DNA of 6,710 nt from contig DNPI01000153.1 in assembly GCA_003501525.1 (NCBI GenBank), positions 1 to 6,710 of the forward strand, in the 5' to 3' direction. The DNA comes from Planctomycetota bacterium. Lineage in GTDB: Bacteria > Planctomycetota > UBA1135. The stretch's first letter is position 1, and every line of letters begins with the position of its first letter. The notes beneath the pieces were generated by a model. The model was given only the letters and a program-made list of their open reading frames with translations, did no database searches and was not told the origin of the DNA. Shown one piece after another: positions 1-6,253 of the stretch. The position numbers were made by a program, and so were the translations under genes.

Positions 1-600
1 GGCGAGGCCTGCCGCCCCTTTGACGTGGAGCGCAACGGCTTTGTAATGGGAGAGGGTGCGGGAGTTTTTGTTCTCGAAGAAATGGAGGCCGCAAAGAAGC
101 GCGGCGCAAAAATTTACTGCGAAATGGCCGGCTTCGCCCAAACCGACGATGCGGGGCACATTACCGCGCCAGACTCAACAGGCAGGCGACCAGCTGCTGC
201 TATCACCGAAGCTCTCCGGGACGCCCAATGCTCTCCTGAGGACATTGGGTACATCAACGCACACGGCACTTCAACCCAGCTAAACGATAAGGTGGAAACA
301 TTAGCGCTGCACCTGGCGCTTGGCGATGCTGCCAAGAATGCGTGGATATCATCTACCAAGTCTATGATTGGCCACCTCATTGGCGCAGCTGCTGGAGTAG
401 AAGCCATCGCCACTATTCTCAGCATTCACCAAGGCGCAATTCATCCAACTCGCAACTGCACGAACCCAGACATAGAAGCCGGTTGCGACCTCGACTACGT
501 CCCTGGAGATGCCAGGGAGCGATCAATTCAAGCTGCCCTCTCTAATTCACTAGGATTTGGCGGTCACAACGTCTCCTTGGTTTTCAAAGCACACACATGA
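1..600 (+). CDS. fabF: Beta-ketoacyl-ACP synthase II (FabF/KAS II), C-terminal half, 5' end outside window
   Basis: Elongating condensing enzyme of type II fatty-acid synthesis. It joins malonyl-ACP to an acyl chain in the cytoplasm. The reading frame is open from base 1, so the start and the nucleophilic cysteine lie upstream; about 199 residues of a usual ~410 are present. Seen here: the GFVMGEGAGV block (codons from about 37), the first catalytic His in NAHGTST (262-264), the conserved Lys and second His of STKSMIGH (358-360 and 373-375), and the C-terminal GFGGHN loop (553-570) followed by SLVFK. Together with the NDKVET block these match the FabF branch rather than FabH. The GTG at 25 is internal to the frame and is not a start. 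The gene ends with TGA inside an ATGA overlap with the next gene, implying translational coupling. A polyketide-type KAS is possible but less likely given the FabF-specific blocks. Confidence 0.95.
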   Translation, partial: GEACRPFDVERNGFVMGEGAGVFVLEEMEAAKKRGAKIYCEMAGFAQTDDAGHITAPDSTGRRPAAAITEALRDAQCSPEDIGYINAHGTSTQLNDKVETLALHLALGDAAKNAWISSTKSMIGHLIGAAAGVEAIATILSIHQGAIHPTRNCTNPDIEAGCDLDYVPGDARERSIQAALSNSLGFGGHNVSLVFKAHT

Positions 601-929
601 AGCAAAAATTCGCCGATGCTCTTCGTACATTTCGTCGCGATGTTTACAAGATCGAACACGACCCCGAAGAAGTAAAACACATAACAGAAGAGTCACTCCA
701 CTTCACCGAGGACTTTCTCGACAACGCCTACCACTATCACTTTCACAAACTCCCTGATGCTTCTCGCGCAGAAATAATCAACATGGTCAACAACTACGCG
801 CTTGAAGCTCTGTTGCCCCCAATCGTAGAGAAAATGACACGGCGGCAGTTGATACTCGAAAAGAAGCTGTATCTTCTCGTTGGCTTGCTAGAAAAGGCGC
901 TGGATAGAATCGGAGACGACGACGCCTAA
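597..929 (+). CDS. Hypothetical 110-residue helical protein between fabF and a UDPGP-family gene
   Basis: I do not recognise the family. The start ATG overlaps the fabF stop (ATGA), and the stop TAA directly abuts the ATG of the next gene, so position strongly supports a real coupled gene although no Shine-Dalgarno precedes it. The product has no signal peptide and no hydrophobic segment long enough to be a clear membrane helix. It is predicted mostly helical and rich in charged residues. A short aromatic/His cluster, YHYHFHK, lies at residues 45-51, and the C-terminus is acidic (GDDDA). Residues 80-104 are a Leu- and Lys-rich amphipathic helix that could support dimerisation or partner binding (inference). 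A role linked to fatty-acid or UDP-sugar metabolism is suggested only by the neighbours. Confidence 0.8.
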   Translation: MKQKFADALRTFRRDVYKIEHDPEEVKHITEESLHFTEDFLDNAYHYHFHKLPDASRAEIINMVNNYALEALLPPIVEKMTRRQLILEKKLYLLVGLLEKALDRIGDDDA

Positions 930-2309
930 ATGGCAACAGAACCGGAGACGCTTGAAGCCCTTAAGGAGCGCGGGCTCGAGTCCGTCCTTAATCTCGCACG
1001 TCAACTTGGCCCAGAACCTGAAGCCGACCTCCTCAGAGACCTTTCCCAGTTGGACTGGGGTGCGCTGGACGCGCAAAAATCCGCGCTTGCTCTAGAGCCC
1101 AGCCCGCCCACTGGATCTGTCGCTCCACCGCCATTAACCCCGCCCTCTAACCGCCCTGGCAATGAAGAGGCCGCTAACGCGGGGTGGGCAGCCATCCAGA
1201 ACGGACGCCTTGCAATAGCGACAGTAGCTGGAGGGCAAGCTTCACGTCTTGGTTGCTCCGGGCCAAAGGGCGCCTTTTCCATTGGCCCAGTAGCAGAAAC
1301 AACTCTTTTCGAAATCCTCGCTGGCCAGATTAGACGACTCGGCGAACTGGCGAACCGCGAAATAGCTTGGGTTATTCAAACAGGACCCGAAAACCATCAG
1401 GAAACAAAAAGTTTTTTTGACCGTAACAACTGGTTCGGTCTAAACCCCGAAAAAGTCTACTTGGCTTGCCAAGGAACCCTGCCAGCGCTGAGCCCATCAG
1501 GACAGCTGCTCCTGGCTTCTCCTAATCGGCTCTTACGAAGCCCTGACGGGCATGGTGGGTTCTACAAAGCCCTAAAAAACGCCGGTTTATTTCAAACCCT
1601 TAAGGAGCAAGGCGCGGACATCCTTTTTTATTGCCAGATAGATAACCCGCTAGTCCGCATGGGGGATCCTGCTTTCCTGGGACACCACCTTTTGGCTCAA
1701 GCGAAGATGTCTGTCAAAGTCGTAGAAAAGACAGAGCCAGGAGAAAAAGTTGGCCTAATAGCAGTCCGCAATGACCAAACGTGCTGCCTTGAGTACTCCG
1801 ACCTCTCTTCGGATTTTCAGAATCAAAGAGACCCTGACGGCGCTTTGTCGTATCGAGCTGGCAATATCGCTGTCCATGCTTTTGACTTGGATTTCGCTCA
1901 AGAAATGGCCGAAGCTCGGTTGCCACTTCACCCAGCACGAAAAGCCGTCAGCGCGCTGAATGCCGCCGGAGAAAAAGTTGAAACAGAGGCCGTAAAGTTT
2001 GAAACCTTTGTCTTTGACGCACTACCACTCGCTGAAAATGTTATCGTGCAAATGTGCGATCGCGATGAAGAATTCGCGCCCGTTAAAAACGCCGACGGGG
2101 AAGACTCTCCCACCTCGTGCAAGGAAGCGCTCAATCTCCGTGCGCACAAATGGCTATCCCAAGCTTGCCCTGACATTGCAATCCCAAGCACCCAGGCAAT
2201 CGAGCTAGCCCCTGGATTATCCATTAGCAGCCAAGACTTAGCGTCCAGGGCGGAAGGAATTCGAATCAACCCAAGCGGCCTTGTCACTCTATGTCAGACT
2301 GATGGTTGA
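930..2309 (+). CDS. UDPGP-family uridylyltransferase, UAP1-like (UDP-N-acetylhexosamine or UDP-glucose pyrophosphorylase)
   Basis: Predicted to make a UDP-sugar and pyrophosphate from UTP and a sugar 1-phosphate in the cytoplasm. It has 459 residues, about the usual family length. Features in order: a helical N-terminal region (1-54); a Pro-rich linker (55-77); the nucleotide-binding loop AGGQASRLG...PKG (100-114); PDGHGG (205-210); the metal/uridine motif QIDNP (236-240); the GEKVG...LEYSDLS block (271-293); AGNIAVHAF (310-318); and a KFETFVFDALPLAENV...FAPVKNADG stretch (357-390). Order and spacing follow eukaryotic UAP1 rather than bacterial GalU or GlmU. The usual UAP GNGG is GHGG here, so the sugar substrate is uncertain. 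The ATG directly follows the upstream TAA. The only SD-like string is GGAG about 14 bases upstream, so expression probably depends on coupling. A run of seven T (1412-1418) sits in the frame, which stays intact. Confidence 0.9.
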   Translation: MATEPETLEALKERGLESVLNLARQLGPEPEADLLRDLSQLDWGALDAQKSALALEPSPPTGSVAPPPLTPPSNRPGNEEAANAGWAAIQNGRLAIATVAGGQASRLGCSGPKGAFSIGPVAETTLFEILAGQIRRLGELANREIAWVIQTGPENHQETKSFFDRNNWFGLNPEKVYLACQGTLPALSPSGQLLLASPNRLLRSPDGHGGFYKALKNAGLFQTLKEQGADILFYCQIDNPLVRMGDPAFLGHHLLAQAKMSVKVVEKTEPGEKVGLIAVRNDQTCCLEYSDLSSDFQNQRDPDGALSYRAGNIAVHAFDLDFAQEMAEARLPLHPARKAVSALNAAGEKVETEAVKFETFVFDALPLAENVIVQMCDRDEEFAPVKNADGEDSPTSCKEALNLRAHKWLSQACPDIAIPSTQAIELAPGLSISSQDLASRAEGIRINPSGLVTLCQTDG

Positions 2310-2334
2310 CCCACCAGAAGGAGAGAGGCAGGAT
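2306..2334 (+). promoter_or_regulatory. Weak candidate sigma-70-type promoter for tRNA-Leu
   Basis: TTGACC (2306-2311) resembles a -35 box and overlaps the stop codon of the UDPGP-family gene. After a 17-base spacer, CAGGAT (2329-2334) is a poor -10 match (3 of 6 to TATAAT). Position fits transcription starting just before the tRNA at 2344. The -10 is weak, and read-through from the upstream genes is an equal possibility. Confidence 0.22.
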
Positions 2335-2343
2335 GTGCCGCTC

Positions 2344-2426
2344 GCCGGAGTGGCGGAATGGCAGACGCGTCGGATTCAAAATCCGATTCTCGCAAGGGAG
2401 TGGGGGTTCGAGTCCCCCCTCCGGCA
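2344..2426 (+). tRNA. tRNA-Leu, anticodon CAA
   Basis: A complete class II tRNA of 83 bases. The acceptor stem pairs GCCGGAG (2344-2350) with CTCCGGC (2419-2425), with A2426 as discriminator. The anticodon stem TCGGA/TCCGA (2370-2374 and 2382-2386) closes loop TTCAAAA, placing anticodon CAA at 2377-2379, which reads the Leu codon UUG. A 15-base variable region (2387-2401) with a short CTC/GAG stem is typical of tRNA-Leu. The T arm is GGGGG-TTCGAGT-CCCCC (2402-2418). The CCA end is not encoded (CTT follows the discriminator), so the CCA-adding enzyme is required. No terminator is visible between it and the next gene 31 bases on. Confidence 0.97.
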
Positions 2427-2457
2427 CTTTCCGAACTGACTCTGACAGCAAGTAACC

Positions 2458-3216
2458 GTGCTTACCGTTATTAGGGGATGTGTCCTTTTGAGTGCGTTGA
2501 GCTCTTGCGCGGGAACCCTTAACACTATCCCCAGCACCGCTCGGGCTCCTCAAGCTGCCTGGGAAGCTGCCACTGATTCTCGAACCTGGATACCTGCTGC
2601 AGCCTCTGCCGGATTCCTCATTTTAAACGCAGACGAAACAGTGTCTGATTGGGCGCAAGAACATGCTCCAATTTTTCAAACCACTTCTCGGGCTCAAGAA
2701 AAAAGCGACTCATTACGCACTCTTGCACACCGCAGCATGGACTTGGCAATTCTCTCTAATTTCTATGTTTACGGAAATAGGCCGCGACCCTGGCAACAGG
2801 TTGCCCTTGGTTACGGCGCAGCCATTTCATCAACAGAAACCGCAGGAGGGTTAAAAGCGTTAGTTGACAGGGATCGCCCACACCCTGTCTCGGGTAGCCC
2901 CTCCTGGCCTTCACAGCACGCCACACGTGCCTTTGCCTATTCGGCCTCGGCTAGGGAATCTTTTGGCGCTGCTGGTCTAAATAACCCTTTGACCGACTCT
3001 GTCACTCTAATGGGGGATATCGCAGCAATCGGATGCGCATGGGCCCGGGTTGAAGCAGGAGCACACTACCCCTCCGACGTTCTCGCGGGAGCTGCTCTTG
3101 GCAATTTTGCAGCGATCTTCCTCCAGCGGGTGTTTGCTCCCACAGACCCAGTGCTTTCCCTATCTCTTAATACCCAGCAAAGGGAATACTCCATGTCATT
3201 TGCTTGGGATTTTTAA
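2458..3216 (+). CDS. PAP2-type phosphatase, predicted lipoprotein
   Basis: Member of the type 2 phosphatidic acid phosphatase / acid phosphatase superfamily. Likely substrates are lipid phosphates, prenyl pyrophosphates or soluble phosphate esters in the periplasm; the sequence does not decide which. The three signature motifs are present: K133 x6 RP (140-141), PSQH (151-154, in place of the common PSGH), and R197 x5 H203 xxx D207. The N-terminus has one Arg, a hydrophobic stretch and a lipobox LSSC with Cys17, indicating export and lipid anchoring. The start is GTG at 2458: an in-frame TGA lies at 2443, and the next possible start (TTG, 2488) would remove most of the signal peptide. No clear SD is present. 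The 252-residue length is normal. The last residues (REYSMSFAWDF) alternate and end in Phe, somewhat like an outer-membrane strand. The gene starts 31 bases after the tRNA and ends 3 bases before a convergent gene. Confidence 0.88.
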   Translation: MLTVIRGCVLLSALSSCAGTLNTIPSTARAPQAAWEAATDSRTWIPAAASAGFLILNADETVSDWAQEHAPIFQTTSRAQEKSDSLRTLAHRSMDLAILSNFYVYGNRPRPWQQVALGYGAAISSTETAGGLKALVDRDRPHPVSGSPSWPSQHATRAFAYSASARESFGAAGLNNPLTDSVTLMGDIAAIGCAWARVEAGAHYPSDVLAGAALGNFAAIFLQRVFAPTDPVLSLSLNTQQREYSMSFAWDF

Positions 3217-3229
3217 GTGTCACTGACAC
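3217..3229. repeat. Perfect 13-bp palindrome at convergent gene junction
   Basis: GTGTCA-C-TGACAC: two 6-base arms around a single centre base, filling the 3-bp gap and covering the last codons and stop of the minus-strand CvpA-family gene. As RNA it could fold only with a shortened stem of about four pairs. Neither strand has a T-tract after it, so an intrinsic terminator is unlikely. A dimeric-protein site or chance are alternatives. Confidence 0.5.
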
Positions 3230-3762
3230 GAGCAGTCAGCCAATCCACACATAAACGGCTCCAAGAACCCCGGCTGCAAAGCCGAAGGAACTGAACTCAA
3301 CAATGGGTGTAGCGCTTCGACCCAGGTTTGCGTCAGCGTGTTTTCCCAGCCACTTGGCGCACCAAACGACAGCACCATCCCAGCCGCAACAAGCCAGAGC
3401 ACAAAGCCTCCGGCGAGGCCAATGAACGCTCCCCCGAGTCTGCCTTCAAGGGACCCCGCAGATGGAACCAGTTTGACCGTTACCCTTGCTATCAAAGCGC
3501 AAGCAAGCCAAGCCACCAAAAAAATAGAACAACTGAAAACAGCCGCCAAAAATGGCCCGCGCTCTGCCCCGCCCAAGTCCGCAGCCAGTGATGACAAGGG
3601 CATGGAAGTGAGAGATGCCGCAACCAAGCCACCTGTCAAGGCAAGGGTCCGAGTAGACTGGCGCGCGATGCCCCTGAAGAACCCAGCAACTCCACCAAAG
3701 GCCAAAAGCGCCAATCCGAAAGCGTCCATTCCGTGGAGGCTTTGGATAAGGCTATCTTCCAT
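3220..3762 (-). CDS. CvpA-family integral membrane protein
   Basis: A 180-residue inner-membrane protein resembling the CvpA/colicin V production family, whose E. coli member affects colicin V production and envelope stress tolerance; its molecular role is unclear. About four hydrophobic segments are visible (roughly 12-28, 36-58, 70-94 and 106-133). The first is followed by the family-typical FFRGIARQSTRTLAL (28-42), and GRLGGAFIGLAGGF (107-120) matches the conserved Gly-rich last helix. The start used is ATG at 3762. Met12 (3729) fits the usual family N-terminus (MDAFGLALL) equally well, and neither has a good SD. The C-terminus carries three cysteines (172, 177, 179), which is unusual. It is convergent with the PAP2 gene (3 bp apart) and divergent from the 504-residue gene. 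The overlapping plus-strand frame encodes no recognisable protein. Confidence 0.82.
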   Translation of the reverse strand: MEDSLIQSLHGMDAFGLALLAFGGVAGFFRGIARQSTRTLALTGGLVAASLTSMPLSSLAADLGGAERGPFLAAVFSCSIFLVAWLACALIARVTVKLVPSAGSLEGRLGGAFIGLAGGFVLWLVAAGMVLSFGAPSGWENTLTQTWVEALHPLLSSVPSALQPGFLEPFMCGLADCSCQ

Positions 3763-3785
3763 GGTGGCATCTTAAGCCTTTCTCC
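3763..3785. promoter_or_regulatory. Very short divergent intergenic gap with central CTTAAG
   Basis: Only 23 bp separate the annotated starts of the divergent CvpA-family and 504-residue genes. The palindromic hexamer CTTAAG (3771-3776) sits almost exactly midway. No -10/-35 pair fits here for either direction, so the promoters probably lie inside the opposite gene or the true starts are further in (3729 on minus; 3825 or 3840 on plus). Confidence 0.3.
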
Positions 3786-5300
3786 ATGTCACCCGAAAAC
3801 CCCTTCGCCAGTCTGCTCTTTGAGATGGAAGAGCGAGTGATGGCAAACACTTCGCTCGCCGAAGAGTGGCGCGAGGAAATTCTCCATTTCTCCCCCCTCG
3901 GACCAAGCCCGGCCATGCTGCCTCGCTTCCAGCAATGGTTTCTGTTGGAGCATCAGCCTTCTGCGCTTGGAACTCCGCCTGTAGTCGCCTGGTCGCCTCC
4001 CTCCCTCGAAGAGGAAGACCGTTGGAGCAGGCTCTTGGATTCCTTTTTTGGGATATTCCAGGCAAGCCTTGACGCTGAAACAGCGATACTTGAGGACCTT
4101 TGGAGTGGGCGTTCTATTCGAGTAAGCCCATGGCCTGGAATCGATGATTCTCCGGAGGATTCCCTCTGGATTGGGCGGTTTGCCCTCGAAGGGGATTATG
4201 TGCACATTCCGCTCCCGGGAATCCTTGCAGTTCAAAGCCCTGGTTTGGTTGATGCTGTCACCAAAGATCTGGCAGCAATACGAGCACGAAGCCCACGCGG
4301 GAGAATTTCCCAAAAGGAATGCGAAAGTATTTTCGCGCCTTTCCTGGAGGCTCCGGACGACAGGCCTACACCAGAGGTGGCGGAGCAATCTCTTGCCACT
4401 CTGTTTGCAGACCAGAAAGGATGGGACCTAGACCGGCTCGCGGAGACAGTCAAAAGCGAAGGACTTGCGAGTTGCCTTGATACTCTTGCCTTCGAAACAA
4501 GCATTGATTTGGAAAAAGTGCGTCGCCTTCTGCCAATATGGGTTCAGCAGCCAAGCGCCGCTCCTGCACAGGACGCTTCCGCAGAAGGCAAAGTTCCCCT
4601 GCGAACAATTCAAGATGCCCTAGAAGCATTCGATGAACAGCGCGCGCAGGGATCCTCTCTCGAAGATGCCTTCGGCGACCTAGAAGCAGCGCTAGGCCTC
4701 GAACCTGGAAGTTCTGACTTCGACCTCACGGCCGAAGAGCCCCGTTTACCACAAACACAAAAAGAAACCGTTGACCTTGGACACTGGAGAGAGGCCTACA
4801 AATGGGAAATGGAGGCCAGTGGAAAGCCTATAGACAGCGCTGAAATTGACTGCATCAACTCGCTAATCAGCAGATGCACTTCGCTAACGGCCGCGGACAC
4901 CTTAGCTTGGCTGATGAGCTCGGAAACGCTTCCACGTCTAGAGGAGAAGCTTGCCCGAATTGAACCCTTCCTTGCCTGGGCCTGTCGCGAACAAGAGGCC
5001 GGTCAAGAAGATTTCCTCATTGCTCTCCAAGCCGACCTTGGGCAACGTATTGGTCGAATCTTTGAATTCCACCGGCTCAAGCCCCAAGCTGGTCGACATG
5101 GCGGAGAGGTCGTAGCGATTTCCCCGCTTAAGATTCAGACTGAAGATGGAAAACAAACTTTGGCTCAAATGCCTGATGAATCCTGGGATGATTTGCCCCG
5201 AGTCGGAGATTTCCTTCGCGGAATATTTAAGAATCAAGTGCTAGAAGTTGAAGCGCTGCTCCCTGCTGAGGCGCGGCCTCCTGCGGTCGAGAAACCATGA
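3786..5300 (+). CDS. Uncharacterised 504-residue acidic protein
   Basis: I cannot assign a function. The product appears cytoplasmic: no signal peptide, no membrane segment, strongly acidic, mostly helical. Residues 48-69 (FQQWFLLEHQ...TPPVVAW), 84-114 (...FFGIFQA...LEDLWSGRSIRV) and 136-146 (GDYVHIPLPGI) loosely resemble a conserved region in bacterial proteins often found with SEC-C zinc motifs. That is recollection of a pattern, and no SEC-C cysteine cluster is present. An acidic, Ala-rich low-complexity stretch around 255-325 separates an N-terminal half from a C-terminal helical part (333-435) and an ending (439-492) with beta-like and hydrophobic segments. ATG at 3786 gives the longest frame. 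ATG at 3840 has the best SD-like sequence (GGAAGAG, 3827-3833). It ends in an ATGA overlap with the next gene, which supports it being real. The long antisense frame across 3789-4388 is judged a shadow. Confidence 0.78.
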   Translation: MSPENPFASLLFEMEERVMANTSLAEEWREEILHFSPLGPSPAMLPRFQQWFLLEHQPSALGTPPVVAWSPPSLEEEDRWSRLLDSFFGIFQASLDAETAILEDLWSGRSIRVSPWPGIDDSPEDSLWIGRFALEGDYVHIPLPGILAVQSPGLVDAVTKDLAAIRARSPRGRISQKECESIFAPFLEAPDDRPTPEVAEQSLATLFADQKGWDLDRLAETVKSEGLASCLDTLAFETSIDLEKVRRLLPIWVQQPSAAPAQDASAEGKVPLRTIQDALEAFDEQRAQGSSLEDAFGDLEAALGLEPGSSDFDLTAEEPRLPQTQKETVDLGHWREAYKWEMEASGKPIDSAEIDCINSLISRCTSLTAADTLAWLMSSETLPRLEEKLARIEPFLAWACREQEAGQEDFLIALQADLGQRIGRIFEFHRLKPQAGRHGGEVVAISPLKIQTEDGKQTLAQMPDESWDDLPRVGDFLRGIFKNQVLEVEALLPAEARPPAVEKP

Positions 5301-6208
5301 GACTCTTGAATCGCAGGAATTTTATCTCTTTGACCAGTGGGGGAGCCCTTGGAATCGCCCTTCCAAGCTGCGCAGCTGAAGTCCGGCAACCACTTAAAGC
5401 TTCGCGATATTCGATTTCTATTGCTCAGTGGTCTCTCCATCGCTCACTGCGCAATGGAGACCTCACTAACATGCAATTTCCGGCTAAGGCAGCAAGTTGG
5501 GGAATAGGAGCTGTTGAATACGTCAATTCCTTCTTCGAAAGAAAAGAAAAAGATAATTCATATTTAAACGAACTCAAAATGCGCTGCGACGACGCTGGCG
5601 TTCGAAGCTTGTTGATTATGTGCGACGGTGAAGGTCACCTTGGCGATCCGGATTCTCAGAAAAGGAAGCAAGCCGTGGAAAATCACGTACGCTGGCTTGC
5701 TGCAGCCCAGCATCTCGGCTGCCATTCCATACGCGTGAATGCAGCAAGTTCCGGATCTCGTGTGGAGCAGGCGAATTTTGCTGCAGATGGCCTGAGAGCG
5801 CTCTGTGAAAGAGCCTCCGCCTTCAACCTTCACGTTATTGTCGAAAACCATGGAGGCCTCTCGTCGGATGGCAGTTGGCTCGCCGAAGTCATTCAGGCGG
5901 TTGACCACCCCGGGGCAGGAACTCTCCCTGATTTCGGGAATTTTCATCTTGGTGGAGGGCAGTGGTATGACCGCTACCAAGGAGTAAAAGAACTAATGCC
6001 GTTCGCGAAAGCAGTCAGCGCCAAAAGTCATGACTTTGACCATGAAGGGAACGAGACTCGTACGAATTACAGCCGCATGCTAGAAATTGTGACAGCGGCC
6101 GGCTACTCCGGCTGGATTGGCATTGAATACGAAGGGAGTAACCTCTCCGAGGAGGAAGGGATTCTTGCAACTCGCAATCTCTTGGAGCGATACCAGTTCC
6201 AGGCCTAA
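5297..6208 (+). CDS. Tat-exported sugar phosphate isomerase/epimerase-like TIM-barrel protein, predicted lipoprotein
   Basis: Xylose-isomerase-like TIM-barrel family (sugar phosphate isomerases/epimerases). Members isomerise or epimerise sugars or act on related polyols with a divalent metal; the exact substrate is unknown. The N-terminus has a twin-arginine motif NRRNFISL (5-12), a hydrophobic stretch, and a lipobox LPSC with Cys25, so the mature protein is probably folded before export and lipid anchored. Candidate metal ligands are all present: E183 in VENHGG, D212 in PDFGNF, H245 in AKSHDF and E277 in GIEYEG. The 303-residue length is typical. The start overlaps the previous stop (ATGA), so it is probably translated by coupling. 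Proteins of this layout are common in Planctomycetes and Verrucomicrobia, where they often belong to carbohydrate catabolism. No other sugar gene lies beside it here, so that role is inferred from family only. Confidence 0.9.
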   Translation: MRLLNRRNFISLTSGGALGIALPSCAAEVRQPLKASRYSISIAQWSLHRSLRNGDLTNMQFPAKAASWGIGAVEYVNSFFERKEKDNSYLNELKMRCDDAGVRSLLIMCDGEGHLGDPDSQKRKQAVENHVRWLAAAQHLGCHSIRVNAASSGSRVEQANFAADGLRALCERASAFNLHVIVENHGGLSSDGSWLAEVIQAVDHPGAGTLPDFGNFHLGGGQWYDRYQGVKELMPFAKAVSAKSHDFDHEGNETRTNYSRMLEIVTAAGYSGWIGIEYEGSNLSEEEGILATRNLLERYQFQA

Positions 6209-6229
6209 CGAGAAGAATCCTCCGCTCAC

Positions 6230-6242
6230 AAGCAGTTTGCTT
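6230..6242 (+). repeat. Small inverted repeat in the gap before the redoxin gene
   Basis: AAGCA-GTT-TGCTT, a perfect 5-bp stem with a 3-base loop, lies in the 45-base gap after the isomerase-like gene. It is AT-leaning and has no following T-tract, so it is too weak to call a terminator. It may be chance. Confidence 0.25.
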
Positions 6243-6253
6243 AAGATATAGCC

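Noticed and set aside
114..425. 103-residue minus-strand frame inside fabF
   Set aside because: Shadow of the strongly conserved fabF frame.
2056..2063. GCGATCGC octamer (HIP1-like)
   Set aside because: A single copy in the window, inside conserved coding sequence; nothing indicates a cyanobacterial repeat.
1928..2287. 119-residue minus-strand frame inside the UDPGP-family gene
   Set aside because: Ser/Ala-rich shadow with no motif; the plus frame carries conserved UAP1-like blocks across the same bases.
2419..2457. tRNA 3' end as a possible integration (att) site
   Set aside because: No repeated copy of the tRNA 3' end, no integrase and no composition change downstream within the window.
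2284..2553. 89-residue minus-strand reading frame containing a GGLEPPLPCENRILNP-like stretch
   Set aside because: This is the well-known false translation of the reverse complement of a tRNA-Leu gene; the tRNA at 2344-2426 explains it.
3211..3229. Intrinsic terminator at the convergent junction
   Set aside because: The palindrome has a one-base centre and no T-tract after it on either strand.
3338..3775. 145-residue plus-strand frame opposite the CvpA-family gene
   Set aside because: Ala/Pro/Lys/Ser-rich sequence with no domain; the minus strand encodes a clear multi-helix membrane protein with family motifs.
3789..4388. 199-residue minus-strand frame opposite the 504-residue gene
   Set aside because: No recognisable domain, basic and Arg-rich low-quality composition; the plus-strand frame is longer, continuous and coupled by ATGA to a real gene.
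5564..5980. 138-residue minus-strand frame inside the isomerase-like gene
   Set aside because: Overlaps the conserved metal-ligand regions of the plus-strand gene; no recognisable domain.
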